The notes: a model not told the origin generated them from the letters alone. A stretch of 64,000 nt of DNA from Flavobacterium crassostreae (GCF_001831475.1 NZ_CP017688.1:2108001-2172000), one strand, 5' to 3'; positions 44,249 through 55,185 are shown, numbered from the stretch's first letter. Translations and numbers: made by a program.

Positions 44249-44839
44249 ATGCCGAAAATTATATTAATAACACACCAAAAAGGAGGCGTTGGTAAAAGCA
44301 CTCTTACTTTTAATCTTGCACAAAATTTTGCTACAAATTCTAGAGTTGCCGTATTAGATTTTGATTTACAAGGAAGCTTGAGCCAATTAGAAGAATTGGT
44401 TACAGATTTTAAAATCATTCCCTATCAAGATAAATTGGAAAGCATTTCAGAGCTGAAATATGATTTTATATTTATAGACACTCCCCCTTATTTATCTAAT
44501 CATTTAGCTAAATTAATTTCAATATCGGATTTAATTATTGTGCCAACTAAAGCAGGTATTCTAGACCTGCTGGCCATAAAAAGCACTCTTACAATTATTG
44601 AACAAGAGCAAAGAACTGCAGATACCTTGGTTGTTTTTAATATGACAAAGCCAAACACGACTTTAACCCTAGACATTTTGATTGGCTTAGAAGAATACAA
44701 GGTAAAAATTGCTACTACACATATTAGTGATTTGGTTGCCTTTACCCGCTCAGTGCTGTTAAAAGGGGTTTCAAATGATAAAAATGCACAAAATCAGATT
44801 GACCAACTTACAGCAGAAGTTTTAACCAAGCTAATATAA
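44249..44839 (+). CDS. parA: ParA-family ATPase
   Basis: 196 residues with deviant Walker A HQKGGVGKSTLTFNLA, Walker A' VLDFDLQGSLSQLEEL and Walker B-like YDFIFIDTPPYL. Short ParA proteins of this size assist maintenance of excised or plasmid forms. It is followed 42 bp later by a small ribbon-helix-helix-like protein that could be its partner. Standard component of Bacteroidetes mobile elements. Confidence 0.92.
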   Translation: MPKIILITHQKGGVGKSTLTFNLAQNFATNSRVAVLDFDLQGSLSQLEELVTDFKIIPYQDKLESISELKYDFIFIDTPPYLSNHLAKLISISDLIIVPTKAGILDLLAIKSTLTIIEQEQRTADTLVVFNMTKPNTTLTLDILIGLEEYKVKIATTHISDLVAFTRSVLLKGVSNDKNAQNQIDQLTAEVLTKLI

Positions 44840-44881
44840 ATATAGAAAAATACAATTCTATAAAAATACAAATCTATCATT

Positions 44882-45112
44882 ATGGAAAAACAAAACATCA
44901 ATGACCTCATTAATAAGGCAAAATCAAGCAATCAGCAAAAAGCAATTCAAAAGATTGTGCCCATTCTTAACAAAGAAGTCGATGAAGTACAATTCTCTTT
45001 TTACATAGAAAAAGAGCTTCTTAAAAAATTAAAAATGAAGGCTTTGCAAGAAGACACCAGTATGAAGCAACTGGTAAATGATGCTGTAAAATCATTCCTT
45101 GCAGAGTTGTAA
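44882..45112 (+). CDS. Small ParA-partner-like DNA-binding protein (76 aa)
   Basis: 76 residues: a variable N-terminus, then VQFSFYIEKELLKKLKMKALQEDTSMKQLVNDAVKSFLAEL, a clear ribbon-helix-helix pattern. It probably acts as the ParB/CopG-like partner of the upstream ParA. Just downstream (45131-45199) a short open stretch (FSIDVKVREDLVEYYFKVE in one frame) has no start and may be a gene remnant. Confidence 0.75.
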   Translation: MEKQNINDLINKAKSSNQQKAIQKIVPILNKEVDEVQFSFYIEKELLKKLKMKALQEDTSMKQLVNDAVKSFLAEL

Positions 45113-45271
45113 AATAAAAAATATGAATTCTATAAAATATTTTCAATTGATGTTAAAGTTCGTGAAGATCTTGTTGAATACTATTTTAAAGTAGAGTAAA
45201 AATGAACTAAAATTTCAACCATAAATAGCCAATCATTCATTGGCTATTTATGGTTGATCTTATAAAAGGTT

Positions 45272-45781
45272 TTAAAAAATAAAAAGATCTTTCAAATCCC
45301 TTTTAATAGAATGGAATTCTATTATTTTTTCATAATCGTTTTTCGAAATTTTTCCATTTAAAATATTAGTTGTTGCAATGCTTTCGATATAAAAATATAT
45401 TGACAACGTGAGTATGTGATGAACCTGTCCTTTAATAAGGAAATTTAATATCACAGAATCTATCGTATCGGGAGAGTTATTTGGATTTGACGATTTAGAG
45501 TTTGCTATCAGTCCATTTACTAATGATACTCCGTGTAATAAATCTTCATTTTCACAAAGAACTTTAATCACATTAACTTTTTCTTCTTTGCTGCAGCTGC
45601 TCAAAAAATTCTCTATGCAGCTTAAAAAATACATATTATAATTACCATCGATGTTGATTAAAGAATTTACTAATTCCTGTGTTATTGGGATAAATTCAAC
45701 ATCTTGATTTATTTTCTTTTCACCAGTTAAAATTAAATTTACTAATGATTTAATTGGGCTGTAAAATTTTTTGTTTTTCAT
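45272..45781 (-). CDS. Hypothetical protein (169 aa)
   Basis: A 169-residue helical protein (MKNKKFYSPIKSLVNLILTGEKK ... HSIKRDLKDLFIF) on the strand opposite to the island genes. No membrane span, signal or known motif. Opposite orientation and flanking by a long hairpin region (45831-45942) suggest a separate cargo unit. Function unknown. Confidence 0.6.
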   Translation of the reverse strand: MKNKKFYSPIKSLVNLILTGEKKINQDVEFIPITQELVNSLINIDGNYNMYFLSCIENFLSSCSKEEKVNVIKVLCENEDLLHGVSLVNGLIANSKSSNPNNSPDTIDSVILNFLIKGQVHHILTLSIYFYIESIATTNILNGKISKNDYEKIIEFHSIKRDLKDLFIF

Positions 45782-45830
45782 AATGCCTTATTTTAAGTTA
45801 AAAAAAAGGCGCGAGTCTAATGTCAATCGT

Positions 45831-45942
45831 AACTGAGGCTTGCGACGGCCCGACAACCAGAAAGACTTAGCCCACGCCAATATAAGGCACGGGCGTAAGT
45901 CTATCATAAATTGGTTGTCAAATGAAGGTCGCAATTTCAGTT
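45831..45942. other. Long nested inverted repeat (112 nt)
   Basis: Successive stem segments pair from outside in: AACTGA with TCAGTT; TTGCGAC with GTCGCAA; ACAACCA with TGGTTGT; AGACTTA.GCCC with GGGC.TAAGTCT. Together they give one long interrupted hairpin. It is non-coding, GC-richer than its surroundings, and lies between the hypothetical gene and the defence operon. It could be a structured RNA or a folded recombination site of attC type. Confidence 0.6.
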
Positions 45943-46322
45943 AACCAATACGATAGCTTACGCTTGTTTGTTTGGCAAATTTACAAAATGTTAATGGTTG
46001 AAAAAGCTTCTTGATATAATTTAATTCCTCAATTAAATTTTTAATCAAATTCATCTATTAACAAAGTTATTTCCAAAAAATTCTTTAGAGCTTTTTAAAA
46101 GAGCTCAAGAATTTTTTAGAATAACTTTTATAATTAAAATTTCTAAGTAACTATTTTGAAAACTTCAATAAATCAACATAATGCATTTAAAATTAATAAT
46201 TTTATTACGATTAAAATATATTACACTAATTTAATTTTATTCACAATAGCATTAAAAGAAACTAAAGACAAAAAAATCTAGTTTTAAAATACTATTTTTG
46301 AAGATTAACAGAATTATATTTA
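45943..46322. other. AT-rich non-coding stretch before the defence operon
   Basis: No ORF, tRNA-like fold or clear repeat is seen. It presumably carries the promoter of the helicase-methylase-ATPase operon starting at 46323; I found no exact TAnnTTTG box close to the start. Confidence 0.4.
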
Positions 46323-49300
46323 ATGTCAACAAAGTTTTTTACGAATAAAGAGACTAATAGTCTAATTAACAAATTTGAAGGAGTTTTTAAAAACCAAAAT
46401 GTACATTATTTTGATGCACTAATTGGCTATTTTAGAGCTTCCGGTTATTTCAATTTAAGACCTTTTCTTGAAAATGTACCCGAAATTAGAATATTAGTTG
46501 GTATAAATGTAGATGATTTATCAGCTGAAGCACAAAGAAAAGGGCAATTATATCTTGAGAATACTGATAAAACCAAAGAAGAGTATCTGAAATTTGTGGC
46601 AGAAGATATCGCCAAAGCGTCTTATAAAAAAGAAACAGAAGAAGGTATCATCCAATTTATTGAAGATATTGTTTCTAAAAAAGTAGTTATCAAAGCTCAC
46701 GGAAAAAGAGCATTGCACGCTAAAATATATATTTTCAGACCTAATCCATTCAACGAACATACAAACGGAAGTGTGATCACTGGCTCGTCAAATTTGACAG
46801 AAGCGGGACTTGGAACGAACACAACCTCAAACTATGAATTCAATGTGCTTCTAAAAGACTACGAGGATGTTGTTTTTGCTACCAATGAGTTTGAAGAACT
46901 TTGGAGTGAAGCAACAGAATTACTCCCAATTGACATAAAGGGTTTAAAAAAGAAAACATATCTAAATGAGGAAATAACACCTTATGAGGTTTATATCAAG
47001 ATGCTAATTGAGTATTTTGGAGATTCGATTATTCGTGATAAAATTTCAGGTAAAGATTTACCAGAAGGATATACCAACTTGCAGTATCAAGCAGATGCAG
47101 TTGTTGAAGGTTTTGACAAATTAATGAAGCATAATGGTTTTATCCTTGCCGATGTTGTTGGTTTGGGAAAAACAATTATTGCAACCCGTATTATTAAGAA
47201 ATACATCGAGAAAAACGGATACAATACTAAAGTATTGGTTGTATATCCTAATGCTCTCGAAATCAACTGGAAAACTACTGTGAAAGATTTTGGTTTGAAT
47301 AACTATATTCAATTTGTTTCAAATGGTAGTTTACATAAAATAATTGATGGTGATAATTTGAATTATCAAAATCCCGAAGAATTTGACTTAATTGTAGTTG
47401 ATGAATCCCACAAGTTTAGAACTTCTAATTCTAATATGTATGGTCTTTTGGAGTTGATTTGTAAAACACCTAGAATATCTGTTGGTAACGATATTAACCG
47501 CAAGAAAAAGGTAATTCTTATTTCTGCAACACCACTGAATAACAAACCGGATGATATCGCTAACCAAATTTATTTATTTCAAGATGCAAGAAAATCGACT
47601 ATTGAAGGTGTTCCTAACTTACAATCATTTTTTTCACACAAAGCAGAAGAGTATAAAAAATTATATAAAATAAAAAATCACGATGAACTGATTAGAAAGG
47701 TAAAAGAAATCTATCTGCCAATTAGAGATAAAATATTCACTGAATTAGTCATCCGTAGAACCAGAGCCGATATAAAAAGTATCAAACGATATAATGAAGA
47801 TGTTGAAGCACAAGGAATGTCATTCCCTGAAGTAAAAGACCCTCAGAAGATAGAATATGTTTTTGATGACAAACTGGAAAAATTGTTTTTTGAAACGATT
47901 AGTAAATTAGTAGAAGATTTAGGATATTATCGATACAGAGCGGTAGAATTCATAAATGAAGAACACGCCGATTTATATGATAATGCTCAGTTAATTTCTA
48001 AGCAATTATCAATGATAATGAAGACCCAAATGGTGAAGCGTTTGGAAAGTAGCTTTTTTGCATTCAAAAGTTCTTTGAATAGGTTTTGTGTTTCAAATCA
48101 GCGAATGATTGAAATGTTCGAAAAAGATAAAATTTTTATAGCACCAGATATTAGTATTAATAAGTTATATGAAGATGGTAAAGAGGACGATATTGAAAGC
48201 ATAATTGAAAAGTTAAATGAAAAATCGCCTAAAAACAATACATACGGTGCTTCCGATTTTGACCCACAACTTTTACAAGGATTAAAAAGAGACCAAGAGA
48301 TATTGAATGATCTTTTTAGTCAATGGAATGTCATTGAATACGATCCGAAAACAACCAAATTTATTGCAACATTAAACGAAACACTGTTAGGTCCAAACAA
48401 CTTAGAAAAGAAAATAGTTATTTTTTCAGAAAGTAAAGAGACTGTAAATTATTTAGCTAGAGAATTAGAAAATGTTGGTAGAACGGACGTATTAGCTATT
48501 AGCGCTGCAAACCACAAACAGAAGTTCAATACCATTCGTAAAAATTTCGATGCAAATTATCCCGAAAAACACGAAAACAATTATAACATAATTATTACTA
48601 CCGAAGTATTGGCAGAAGGAATCAACTTGCACCGTTCTAATGTAATTTTAAATTATGATATTCCTTGGAATGCAACCCGATTAATGCAACGTATAGGTCG
48701 TGTAAATCGTATTGGTACAAAAGCAAAAGAAATTTTAGTCTATAACTTCTACCCAACAGCACAATCAAATGATTTAATTCAATTGAATGAAAAAGCACTA
48801 AAAAAATTGCAGGGCTTTCACACTGCTTTTGGAGAAGACAGTAAAATCTATTCTGAACAGGAAGAGTTAATTGAAAGTACTTTAGGTAATTTACAGCCTA
48901 AAGAGGAAGTAGATGAGCGTTTACAATACCTTGAAATAGTAAGAGAATTGTTTAATGACAATCATAATGAATACAAGCGTTTACGTGATTTACCAATGAA
49001 AAGCCGCGTTGGTCGTTTGGCAGCTACTAAAAATGAAATGGCACTAAAAGTAATGGGGCAAACCATTGAAAACGGAGTGTTGTGTTATTTAAGAAATAAC
49101 ATCAAAGAAGGCTTTTATGTTTGCAATGAAAAGAACTGTGTAGAAATTACTTTTATTCAAGCAGTTAAATTATACGAAGCAACTCCAAAAGAAAAAAGAA
49201 CGGAATTAATACCCAATCATTTTGACGCTGTTAATTTAGCAACAGCACATTTCAAAAAGGTATATAATACCATTTTTACTACAGATGAGTATGATACTTC

Positions 49301-49655
49301 TAATCTTTCTGTACAAGAACGAAATTCAGTATTATTTTTAAGCAGTGTTATTGATTTAAAGAGAAGCTTCTCTAACGAGATTTCAGATGATTTTGAAGAG
49401 TTGTTAAAAACAGCTCTTAAAATTATCTATATGGGAGTATTTAGAAAATTCAGAAACGAAATAGCCACACTAGCCGCACGACAAAAAAAGAAAAAATTGC
49501 CTTTAGCAAAAATAATTTTAGAATTAAATGCGGTAATGAACAATTACCCTATCAAGCAGATTGCTAGAATGGATGCATTACGTTGGGAAAACGAAAAAGA
49601 AGAAAACAACCAATTCGAAGAGCCTAAAATTGTAATTACAGAAACCTTTGCCTAA
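46323..49655 (+). CDS. PLD-nuclease/SNF2-type helicase fusion (1110 aa)
   Basis: An N-terminal phospholipase-D-like nuclease domain (residues 1-200) has H132-x-K134 in LHAKIYIF and GSSNLTEAGL at 154-163. It is followed by a superfamily 2 helicase: Walker A ADVVGLGKT (276-284), DESH (360-363), motif III SATPLNNKPDD, and motifs V/VI in TTEVLAEGINL and QRIGRVNRIGT, then a C-terminal helical extension. DNA translocation plus nuclease is the effector composition of several anti-phage restriction systems. The one-base TAATG overlap with the methylase gene indicates a functional unit. The exact system type is not recognised. Confidence 0.88.
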   Translation: MSTKFFTNKETNSLINKFEGVFKNQNVHYFDALIGYFRASGYFNLRPFLENVPEIRILVGINVDDLSAEAQRKGQLYLENTDKTKEEYLKFVAEDIAKASYKKETEEGIIQFIEDIVSKKVVIKAHGKRALHAKIYIFRPNPFNEHTNGSVITGSSNLTEAGLGTNTTSNYEFNVLLKDYEDVVFATNEFEELWSEATELLPIDIKGLKKKTYLNEEITPYEVYIKMLIEYFGDSIIRDKISGKDLPEGYTNLQYQADAVVEGFDKLMKHNGFILADVVGLGKTIIATRIIKKYIEKNGYNTKVLVVYPNALEINWKTTVKDFGLNNYIQFVSNGSLHKIIDGDNLNYQNPEEFDLIVVDESHKFRTSNSNMYGLLELICKTPRISVGNDINRKKKVILISATPLNNKPDDIANQIYLFQDARKSTIEGVPNLQSFFSHKAEEYKKLYKIKNHDELIRKVKEIYLPIRDKIFTELVIRRTRADIKSIKRYNEDVEAQGMSFPEVKDPQKIEYVFDDKLEKLFFETISKLVEDLGYYRYRAVEFINEEHADLYDNAQLISKQLSMIMKTQMVKRLESSFFAFKSSLNRFCVSNQRMIEMFEKDKIFIAPDISINKLYEDGKEDDIESIIEKLNEKSPKNNTYGASDFDPQLLQGLKRDQEILNDLFSQWNVIEYDPKTTKFIATLNETLLGPNNLEKKIVIFSESKETVNYLARELENVGRTDVLAISAANHKQKFNTIRKNFDANYPEKHENNYNIIITTEVLAEGINLHRSNVILNYDIPWNATRLMQRIGRVNRIGTKAKEILVYNFYPTAQSNDLIQLNEKALKKLQGFHTAFGEDSKIYSEQEELIESTLGNLQPKEEVDERLQYLEIVRELFNDNHNEYKRLRDLPMKSRVGRLAATKNEMALKVMGQTIENGVLCYLRNNIKEGFYVCNEKNCVEITFIQAVKLYEATPKEKRTELIPNHFDAVNLATAHFKKVYNTIFTTDEYDTSNLSVQERNSVLFLSSVIDLKRSFSNEISDDFEELLKTALKIIYMGVFRKFRNEIATLAARQKKKKLPLAKIILELNAVMNNYPIKQIARMDALRWENEKEENNQFEEPKIVITETFA

Positions 49656-52600
49656 TGAAGAGAGAAGAACTTAAAGCCATAGTACAAAACGCATACACTC
49701 CAGAAAAGTGGATTAAAACCTTGCAGTTTCTTTCTGGGAGCAAAAACCTATTAACCATTTTATTAGAGCCAAAAGTGGTTGAAATAAAAAGTGCTAAAGC
49801 AAAAGAAATAGTTTCTGGAATAGTACAATTAGGGACATTAAAAACTACAGATGGTATTACTTTACCAATTTTTGATGTAACACTACAGGATGGTATAAAA
49901 ATAGAATACAATCGTGTTGGAGTAAATGATTTACTTAAAAATCATATTCTAAAGGATGCTATTAAAGGGGCTATTGTTACTTTTCATTACAGACAAGAAT
50001 ACAATAAACCTGAATGGCGTTTCTCTTTCATAAGTAAATTTGGTAGTGATTATTTTGCTGAAGCCGAAAGTGTAGAAACCAACCCCAAAAAATACACTTA
50101 CATTTTTGGAACTTCCGAAGAGCACAGAACGGCTTTAGAAAGACTATACAATCTTGAACAATCACTTTTCAAGTTAGAAAATTTCTTCGAAGCTTTTAAT
50201 GTAGAACCAGTTTCTAATAATTTTTTTAAAGAATACAAGAATTTCTATAAAGACTTTGTACACGAATTAAACTCTAATCCTGCAAGTAGAGCTGTATTTG
50301 AAAGCAAAAAGCTTTCAGATGATGAAGTAGAAAAAAGGATAAGTAATTTTGTCAAACGATTACTTGGTCGCTTGGTTTTCTTGTATTTTCTTCAAAAGAA
50401 GAATTGGTTAGGTGCAAAGAATAAAAATTATGATGATGGAGATACTAATTTCCTATTTAATCTTTTCAATTATAATGATAATAGTAAAGATAATTTCTAT
50501 CAAAAATGGTTAAGTAAATTATTCTTTAATGCACTCAACACACCTAACAGGACAAATGATGGTTTTAAAATGCCTAATGATGACAGCGTTTGGATACCAT
50601 TTTTAAACGGTGGTTTGTTTGAAGAAAACCAAGAACCAGAAAAACACAGAGAATTAAAATTTCCACCAACTTTATTTGAACTACTTTTTAAGTTTTTCAA
50701 TAGTTATAATTTTACCATTTACGAGAATAGCCCCGAAGACCATACAGTAGCGGTTGACCCAGAAATGTTAGGCCACATTTTTGAAAATCTGTTAGAAGAC
50801 AATAAAGACAAAGGAGCTTTCTATACGCCAAAAGAGATTGTGCATTATATGACACAAGAAAGCTTGATTGAATTCCTAAATAACAATTTATCCCAATCAA
50901 GGGAAGACGTCGATGATTTAATAAAAAATCATAACTACGAACCTTTTAAGCAAGATTTAAAAAAAATAGACAAACTAATTGACAAAGTAAAAATTTGCGA
51001 CCCTGCTATTGGTTCGGGTGCCTTCCCAATGGGTTTGTTACAAGAAATTTATACTTTAAAATCAATTCTGCATTATGCTTTAGATAAAAAAACAAAAGAT
51101 TGGGAACCTGCCAAAATAAAAAGGAACATTATTCAAAACTCTATTTATGGTGTTGATTTAGAACCTGGTGCTGTTGACATTGCAAGGTTACGGTTTTGGT
51201 TATCATTAGTAGTGGATGAACCAATTCCACAACCATTACCAAATTTAGATTATAAAATTATGCAAGGAAACAGTGTTGTTGAAAGTTTCAATGGCATTGA
51301 TTTAAGCAAAGTGGTTTATGGTTATACAACAAATATCACGGAACTTAACCGAGATTTGTTCGGCAATGTCAAAGAAGAACAATTAAATATAACATTTGGT
51401 AAAGCCGACATTAGCAACACTATTCAAGAGAAAACTAAAAAGTATTTTACGGCTTCTGTAGTAGAAAAAATAAAATTAAAGGATGATATAAATAATCTTG
51501 TTAATGAATTTATTGAGTATAATATTGAATTAAAAGAAAATCAAATAGACCGATTTATTCTTCAAATTGAAACCGAAAATAAAGACATTAATAAAAGAAC
51601 AAAAACACAGGAACGTAAATATACCGAATGGTTAACCACTAAAGAAAATTTATTAGAAAGCAGAAAGAAACTAAAAGAAATATCAAAAACGGACGACAAA
51701 CCATATTTTTTATGGCATCTGTTCTTTGCTGATGTATTTGAGAATGGTGGTTTTGATATTGTTATAGGAAATCCACCTTACATAAAAGAATACACCAATC
51801 GAAATGCTTTTGACGAATTTAGAAACACACCATACTACCAAGGTAAAATGGACTTGTGGTATGCATTTGCTTGCAAAGGATTAGATTGGCTTAAACAAGG
51901 CGGTATTCAGTGTTACATTGCACAAAACAACTGGATAACAAGTTCTGGAGCGTCTATATTACGGAATGAGGTTTTGGCTCATTCTGAAATAAAGACGTTT
52001 GTTGATTTTGGAAACTATAAAGTATTTCAAAGTGCTGGTATTCAAACGATGATTTATGTATTGAGAAAAACTATACCAAACGAAAAATATACCACTCGAT
52101 ATTCTAAATTAAATGTTGATAATTTAGATAAAATAGCATTAGACCTATTTTTAACATCAACAGATACTAATATAAAACACGATAATTTTGAAAAAATTGA
52201 TTTTGAATTTATAACTGAAAATTATGTAGATGGATATATTTCGTTTTCAAATGATATTAATGTTAACATATTAAACAAGATTGAAAGTGTAAACCATTTC
52301 AAATTAAATGAAAAGGAAATTGCTCAAGGAATTGTACCAAATCCTGACATTGTTAATTCCCGAAACATAAAGAAGTTTTCGGAACTTGAAGTAGCTAATG
52401 GAAAAATTAATGTTGGCGATGGAGTTTTTGTTGTGAAAAAGAACACATTTGAACATTTAACTGAAACTGAAAAAAAATACATAAAGCCAATATTTGAACC
52501 TAAAGAAGTAAGCAGATATAAGTTTATTGAAAATTATGAATATGAAATATTATACATAACTAAACACAATTATAAAAATGATGCGCCAAATCTTCTTAAA

Positions 52601-53311
52601 CATTTGCATAAATATAAAAGCATAATGGACGAGAGAAGAGAAAATCAAAATGGTAGATTAGACTATTATCATTTACATTGGTCTCGTGATGAAAAGTTTT
52701 TTAAAAGTGGAGAAAAAATATTGTGTGTTAGAAAATGTGACAAACCGACTTTTATTTATACTGAAGAGATGGCTTATGTTATGATGGCTTTCAACATCAT
52801 AAAAACAGAAAGAGCTAATTTAAAGTTTTTGACAGGATTACTAAATAGTAAACTTGTTGCTTTTTGGTTGAAAAACAAAGGTAAAATGCAAGGACACAAT
52901 TATCAAGTTGACAAAGAACCTATTTTAAATATTCCAATTATAAATACCGATAAACAAAAAACGGTAGCAACTTTAGTAGATTATATTTTATTAGTACATC
53001 AACCAGAACAAGCCGAGTTAATTAAATATATTGGAAATGATTTAATAATACACTCTATTGAAGAGGTTATAAATCAAGTAATTTATGAGTTGTATTTTAA
53101 TGATGAAGAAGAAATACAAGAATTAAAAGTTTTAAGCTATTTAGAAGACCTAAAACCAATTTCAGCAAAATATACCAAAGCCGATAATCAAATTGTAATC
53201 GACTTTTATCATTGGTTAAACGAACAAAGAAACCCTATTAGAACCGTACTTTTAAAGGCAAATATTGTCAGTAAAAATATCATAGGAATAATTAATTCAA
53301 TCGTTAGTTAA
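49655..53311 (+). CDS. Eco57I/PglX-type adenine-specific DNA methyltransferase (1218 aa)
   Basis: N6-adenine methyltransferase with motif X-like DKGAFYTPKEIVHYM (386-400), motif I DPAIGSGAFPMG (449-460) and catalytic motif IV NPPY (706-709). The N-terminal 350 residues are beta/alpha-rich, without a visible PD-(D/E)xK nuclease motif. The C-terminal 450 residues resemble a target-recognition region. It is joined to its neighbours by TAATG on both sides. Probable role: self-marking of host DNA for the helicase-nuclease. It resembles type IIG and BREX PglX methylases in layout, but no PglZ or other BREX gene is present. Confidence 0.9.
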   Translation: MKREELKAIVQNAYTPEKWIKTLQFLSGSKNLLTILLEPKVVEIKSAKAKEIVSGIVQLGTLKTTDGITLPIFDVTLQDGIKIEYNRVGVNDLLKNHILKDAIKGAIVTFHYRQEYNKPEWRFSFISKFGSDYFAEAESVETNPKKYTYIFGTSEEHRTALERLYNLEQSLFKLENFFEAFNVEPVSNNFFKEYKNFYKDFVHELNSNPASRAVFESKKLSDDEVEKRISNFVKRLLGRLVFLYFLQKKNWLGAKNKNYDDGDTNFLFNLFNYNDNSKDNFYQKWLSKLFFNALNTPNRTNDGFKMPNDDSVWIPFLNGGLFEENQEPEKHRELKFPPTLFELLFKFFNSYNFTIYENSPEDHTVAVDPEMLGHIFENLLEDNKDKGAFYTPKEIVHYMTQESLIEFLNNNLSQSREDVDDLIKNHNYEPFKQDLKKIDKLIDKVKICDPAIGSGAFPMGLLQEIYTLKSILHYALDKKTKDWEPAKIKRNIIQNSIYGVDLEPGAVDIARLRFWLSLVVDEPIPQPLPNLDYKIMQGNSVVESFNGIDLSKVVYGYTTNITELNRDLFGNVKEEQLNITFGKADISNTIQEKTKKYFTASVVEKIKLKDDINNLVNEFIEYNIELKENQIDRFILQIETENKDINKRTKTQERKYTEWLTTKENLLESRKKLKEISKTDDKPYFLWHLFFADVFENGGFDIVIGNPPYIKEYTNRNAFDEFRNTPYYQGKMDLWYAFACKGLDWLKQGGIQCYIAQNNWITSSGASILRNEVLAHSEIKTFVDFGNYKVFQSAGIQTMIYVLRKTIPNEKYTTRYSKLNVDNLDKIALDLFLTSTDTNIKHDNFEKIDFEFITENYVDGYISFSNDINVNILNKIESVNHFKLNEKEIAQGIVPNPDIVNSRNIKKFSELEVANGKINVGDGVFVVKKNTFEHLTETEKKYIKPIFEPKEVSRYKFIENYEYEILYITKHNYKNDAPNLLKHLHKYKSIMDERRENQNGRLDYYHLHWSRDEKFFKSGEKILCVRKCDKPTFIYTEEMAYVMMAFNIIKTERANLKFLTGLLNSKLVAFWLKNKGKMQGHNYQVDKEPILNIPIINTDKQKTVATLVDYILLVHQPEQAELIKYIGNDLIIHSIEEVINQVIYELYFNDEEEIQELKVLSYLEDLKPISAKYTKADNQIVIDFYHWLNEQRNPIRTVLLKANIVSKNIIGIINSIVS

Positions 53312-55185
53312 TGAAAATAACAGAACTAATATTACACAATTTTAAGTTTTTTACCGGAACAGAGAACATATTAAAAATAGACTCAAAAAATGTACTTATT
53401 TGGGGAGAAAACGGAAGTGGTAAGTCATCAATATATTGGGCGATTTATACATTGCTTCAATGCAGTTATAAAAATAAGGATGGTATTGATGCCTATTTTA
53501 CAGATGGTCACGAAAAAAACTTAATCAATATTCATGCAGATGCTGGCGACCCATCGTTCGTTCAAATGAATTTAGACAATGGTGCTAATTATAAAATAGC
53601 ACTTGGCGACAGAAGCGTTATTGATGATGAAACAATTCAATTAAGTGCAGTCAGTAGTGACTTTATAAATTACCAAGTATTAGCAAGTTTTCTTAATTTT
53701 TACCACAGAGACAATCCTGTTTTATTTGGTATGTTTGAAGAAGAAGTTTTTAGATATTTACAGTTTGCTACAATCCAACCTTATGAATTTGCTTTTTATG
53801 ATGAAGCTTGGGCAGAATTAGAAAAAGAATTAGAAAAAGATCCTGATACCAATCGTTATCCAAACAGACAATCAACAACAATACTCAATAAAACCAATCT
53901 AAAAAATGCTTTTAATATTCAATTAAAAACATTGATTGGAAATGCCACAACTACCGCAAACAGAATACTAAAAGATAATTTCAATTATGATATTGAAATC
54001 GAATTAGAATATCGAGAATATGATTTTGAAGTGCTAAAAGGTAATTCAGAAGTTGTCTATACTCGACCAGAAATATTTCTTAAAATCAGAAAGTATTATG
54101 GGAAAGAAGATGCTGTAAAAAAACCACATTCCTTTTTAAACGAAGCCAAAAAAACAGCTATTGGTTTAGCTATTAGATTGGGTATATTAGAAAGAAGATT
54201 ACTTGATGACAAATTAAATGTATTGGCTTTAGATGATTTATTAATTAGCTTGGATATGAGCAATAGAGAAGTTGTTTTAAAATTACTTTTAGAGGAATAT
54301 CAAGAAAGATATCAATTGTTAATTTTTAGCCACGACAAACAATTTTTCAATATAGCCAAACACAAGATTGAAAATAGTGCAGATAAAGCCAAGTGGCTAT
54401 TTTGGGAGTTTTATGTAAACGAAAAAGACCCTGCAAAACCACAACCTAAATTTTTTGATAGTAAAAGTCAGTTAGCAATTGCTTACAGCCATTTACAAGA
54501 GAATGATTATCCAGCAGCAGCAAATTATTTAAGAAAGTATTGTGAAGAGATTATTGAAAAGTATATACCTGAATATTGTTATGCAGTCATTACTAAAGAA
54601 AAATCAAATAAAAACAATACGTTAGATAGTATGTTGACTAATTCAGCTATTTTTTTAGATAGAATAAATCAACCAATTGCAAAGGCTCTAATCGTACATA
54701 TAAAACAATTTGTTGAAATGATGTTAAATCCTTTATCTCACACAGAAAGAGGAATTGATAGACATAAGGGTGAAATTAAAGCTGTTATAGCTATTTTAGA
54801 AAACTTAGAAGTAATCTTATCACAGATAAATTTTAAAAAGACTAACATTTTGCCAATAAATACGGAACTTTTTTTAAATCTAATTAAGGATGCAAATAAT
54901 ACTTTTAAAATTCAAATCAATTTAAGAGAAGATTTATTCATTTACGATGACAACGGAACAGTTAAATTATCTAAATGTTTGACAGATAGTATTCAATATT
55001 CGCATTACGAAACTGGACAAGAAGATAAAACCGGGGAATTCAAAATGCATCAAAATAAAGAGCTGGAAGCATCATATAATGATATTACAACATTCCATGC
55101 AATAAATGTTCCGTTAATCGCTAATTGGGAAACATTATTCACATTAAGTGATGGCACAACATTAGTAAATTTAATGGTATTATGA
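53311..55185 (+). CDS. RecF/SMC-like AAA ATPase (624 aa)
   Basis: Walker A ENGSGKSSI (about 34-43) in MKITELILHNFKFFTGTENILKI...WGENGSGKSSIYWAIY, and a late Walker B LNVLALDDLLISLD (about 315), with a signature-like region before it. This is the ABC-type head arrangement of SMC/RecF/OLD-like ATPases. A C-terminal helical region of about 250 residues follows. Third gene of the operon (TAATG overlap with the methylase gene). It may sense DNA ends or control the helicase; the role is inferred from linkage. Confidence 0.85.
   Translation: MKITELILHNFKFFTGTENILKIDSKNVLIWGENGSGKSSIYWAIYTLLQCSYKNKDGIDAYFTDGHEKNLINIHADAGDPSFVQMNLDNGANYKIALGDRSVIDDETIQLSAVSSDFINYQVLASFLNFYHRDNPVLFGMFEEEVFRYLQFATIQPYEFAFYDEAWAELEKELEKDPDTNRYPNRQSTTILNKTNLKNAFNIQLKTLIGNATTTANRILKDNFNYDIEIELEYREYDFEVLKGNSEVVYTRPEIFLKIRKYYGKEDAVKKPHSFLNEAKKTAIGLAIRLGILERRLLDDKLNVLALDDLLISLDMSNREVVLKLLLEEYQERYQLLIFSHDKQFFNIAKHKIENSADKAKWLFWEFYVNEKDPAKPQPKFFDSKSQLAIAYSHLQENDYPAAANYLRKYCEEIIEKYIPEYCYAVITKEKSNKNNTLDSMLTNSAIFLDRINQPIAKALIVHIKQFVEMMLNPLSHTERGIDRHKGEIKAVIAILENLEVILSQINFKKTNILPINTELFLNLIKDANNTFKIQINLREDLFIYDDNGTVKLSKCLTDSIQYSHYETGQEDKTGEFKMHQNKELEASYNDITTFHAINVPLIANWETLFTLSDGTTLVNLMVL

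Noticed and set aside
45831..45942. Retron msr-msd RNA
   Set aside because: No reverse transcriptase gene is present in the window.
46323..55185. DISARM or BREX system
   Set aside because: No DUF1998 (DrmB), DrmA, PglZ, BrxC or BrxL-like protein; only individual activities are shared.
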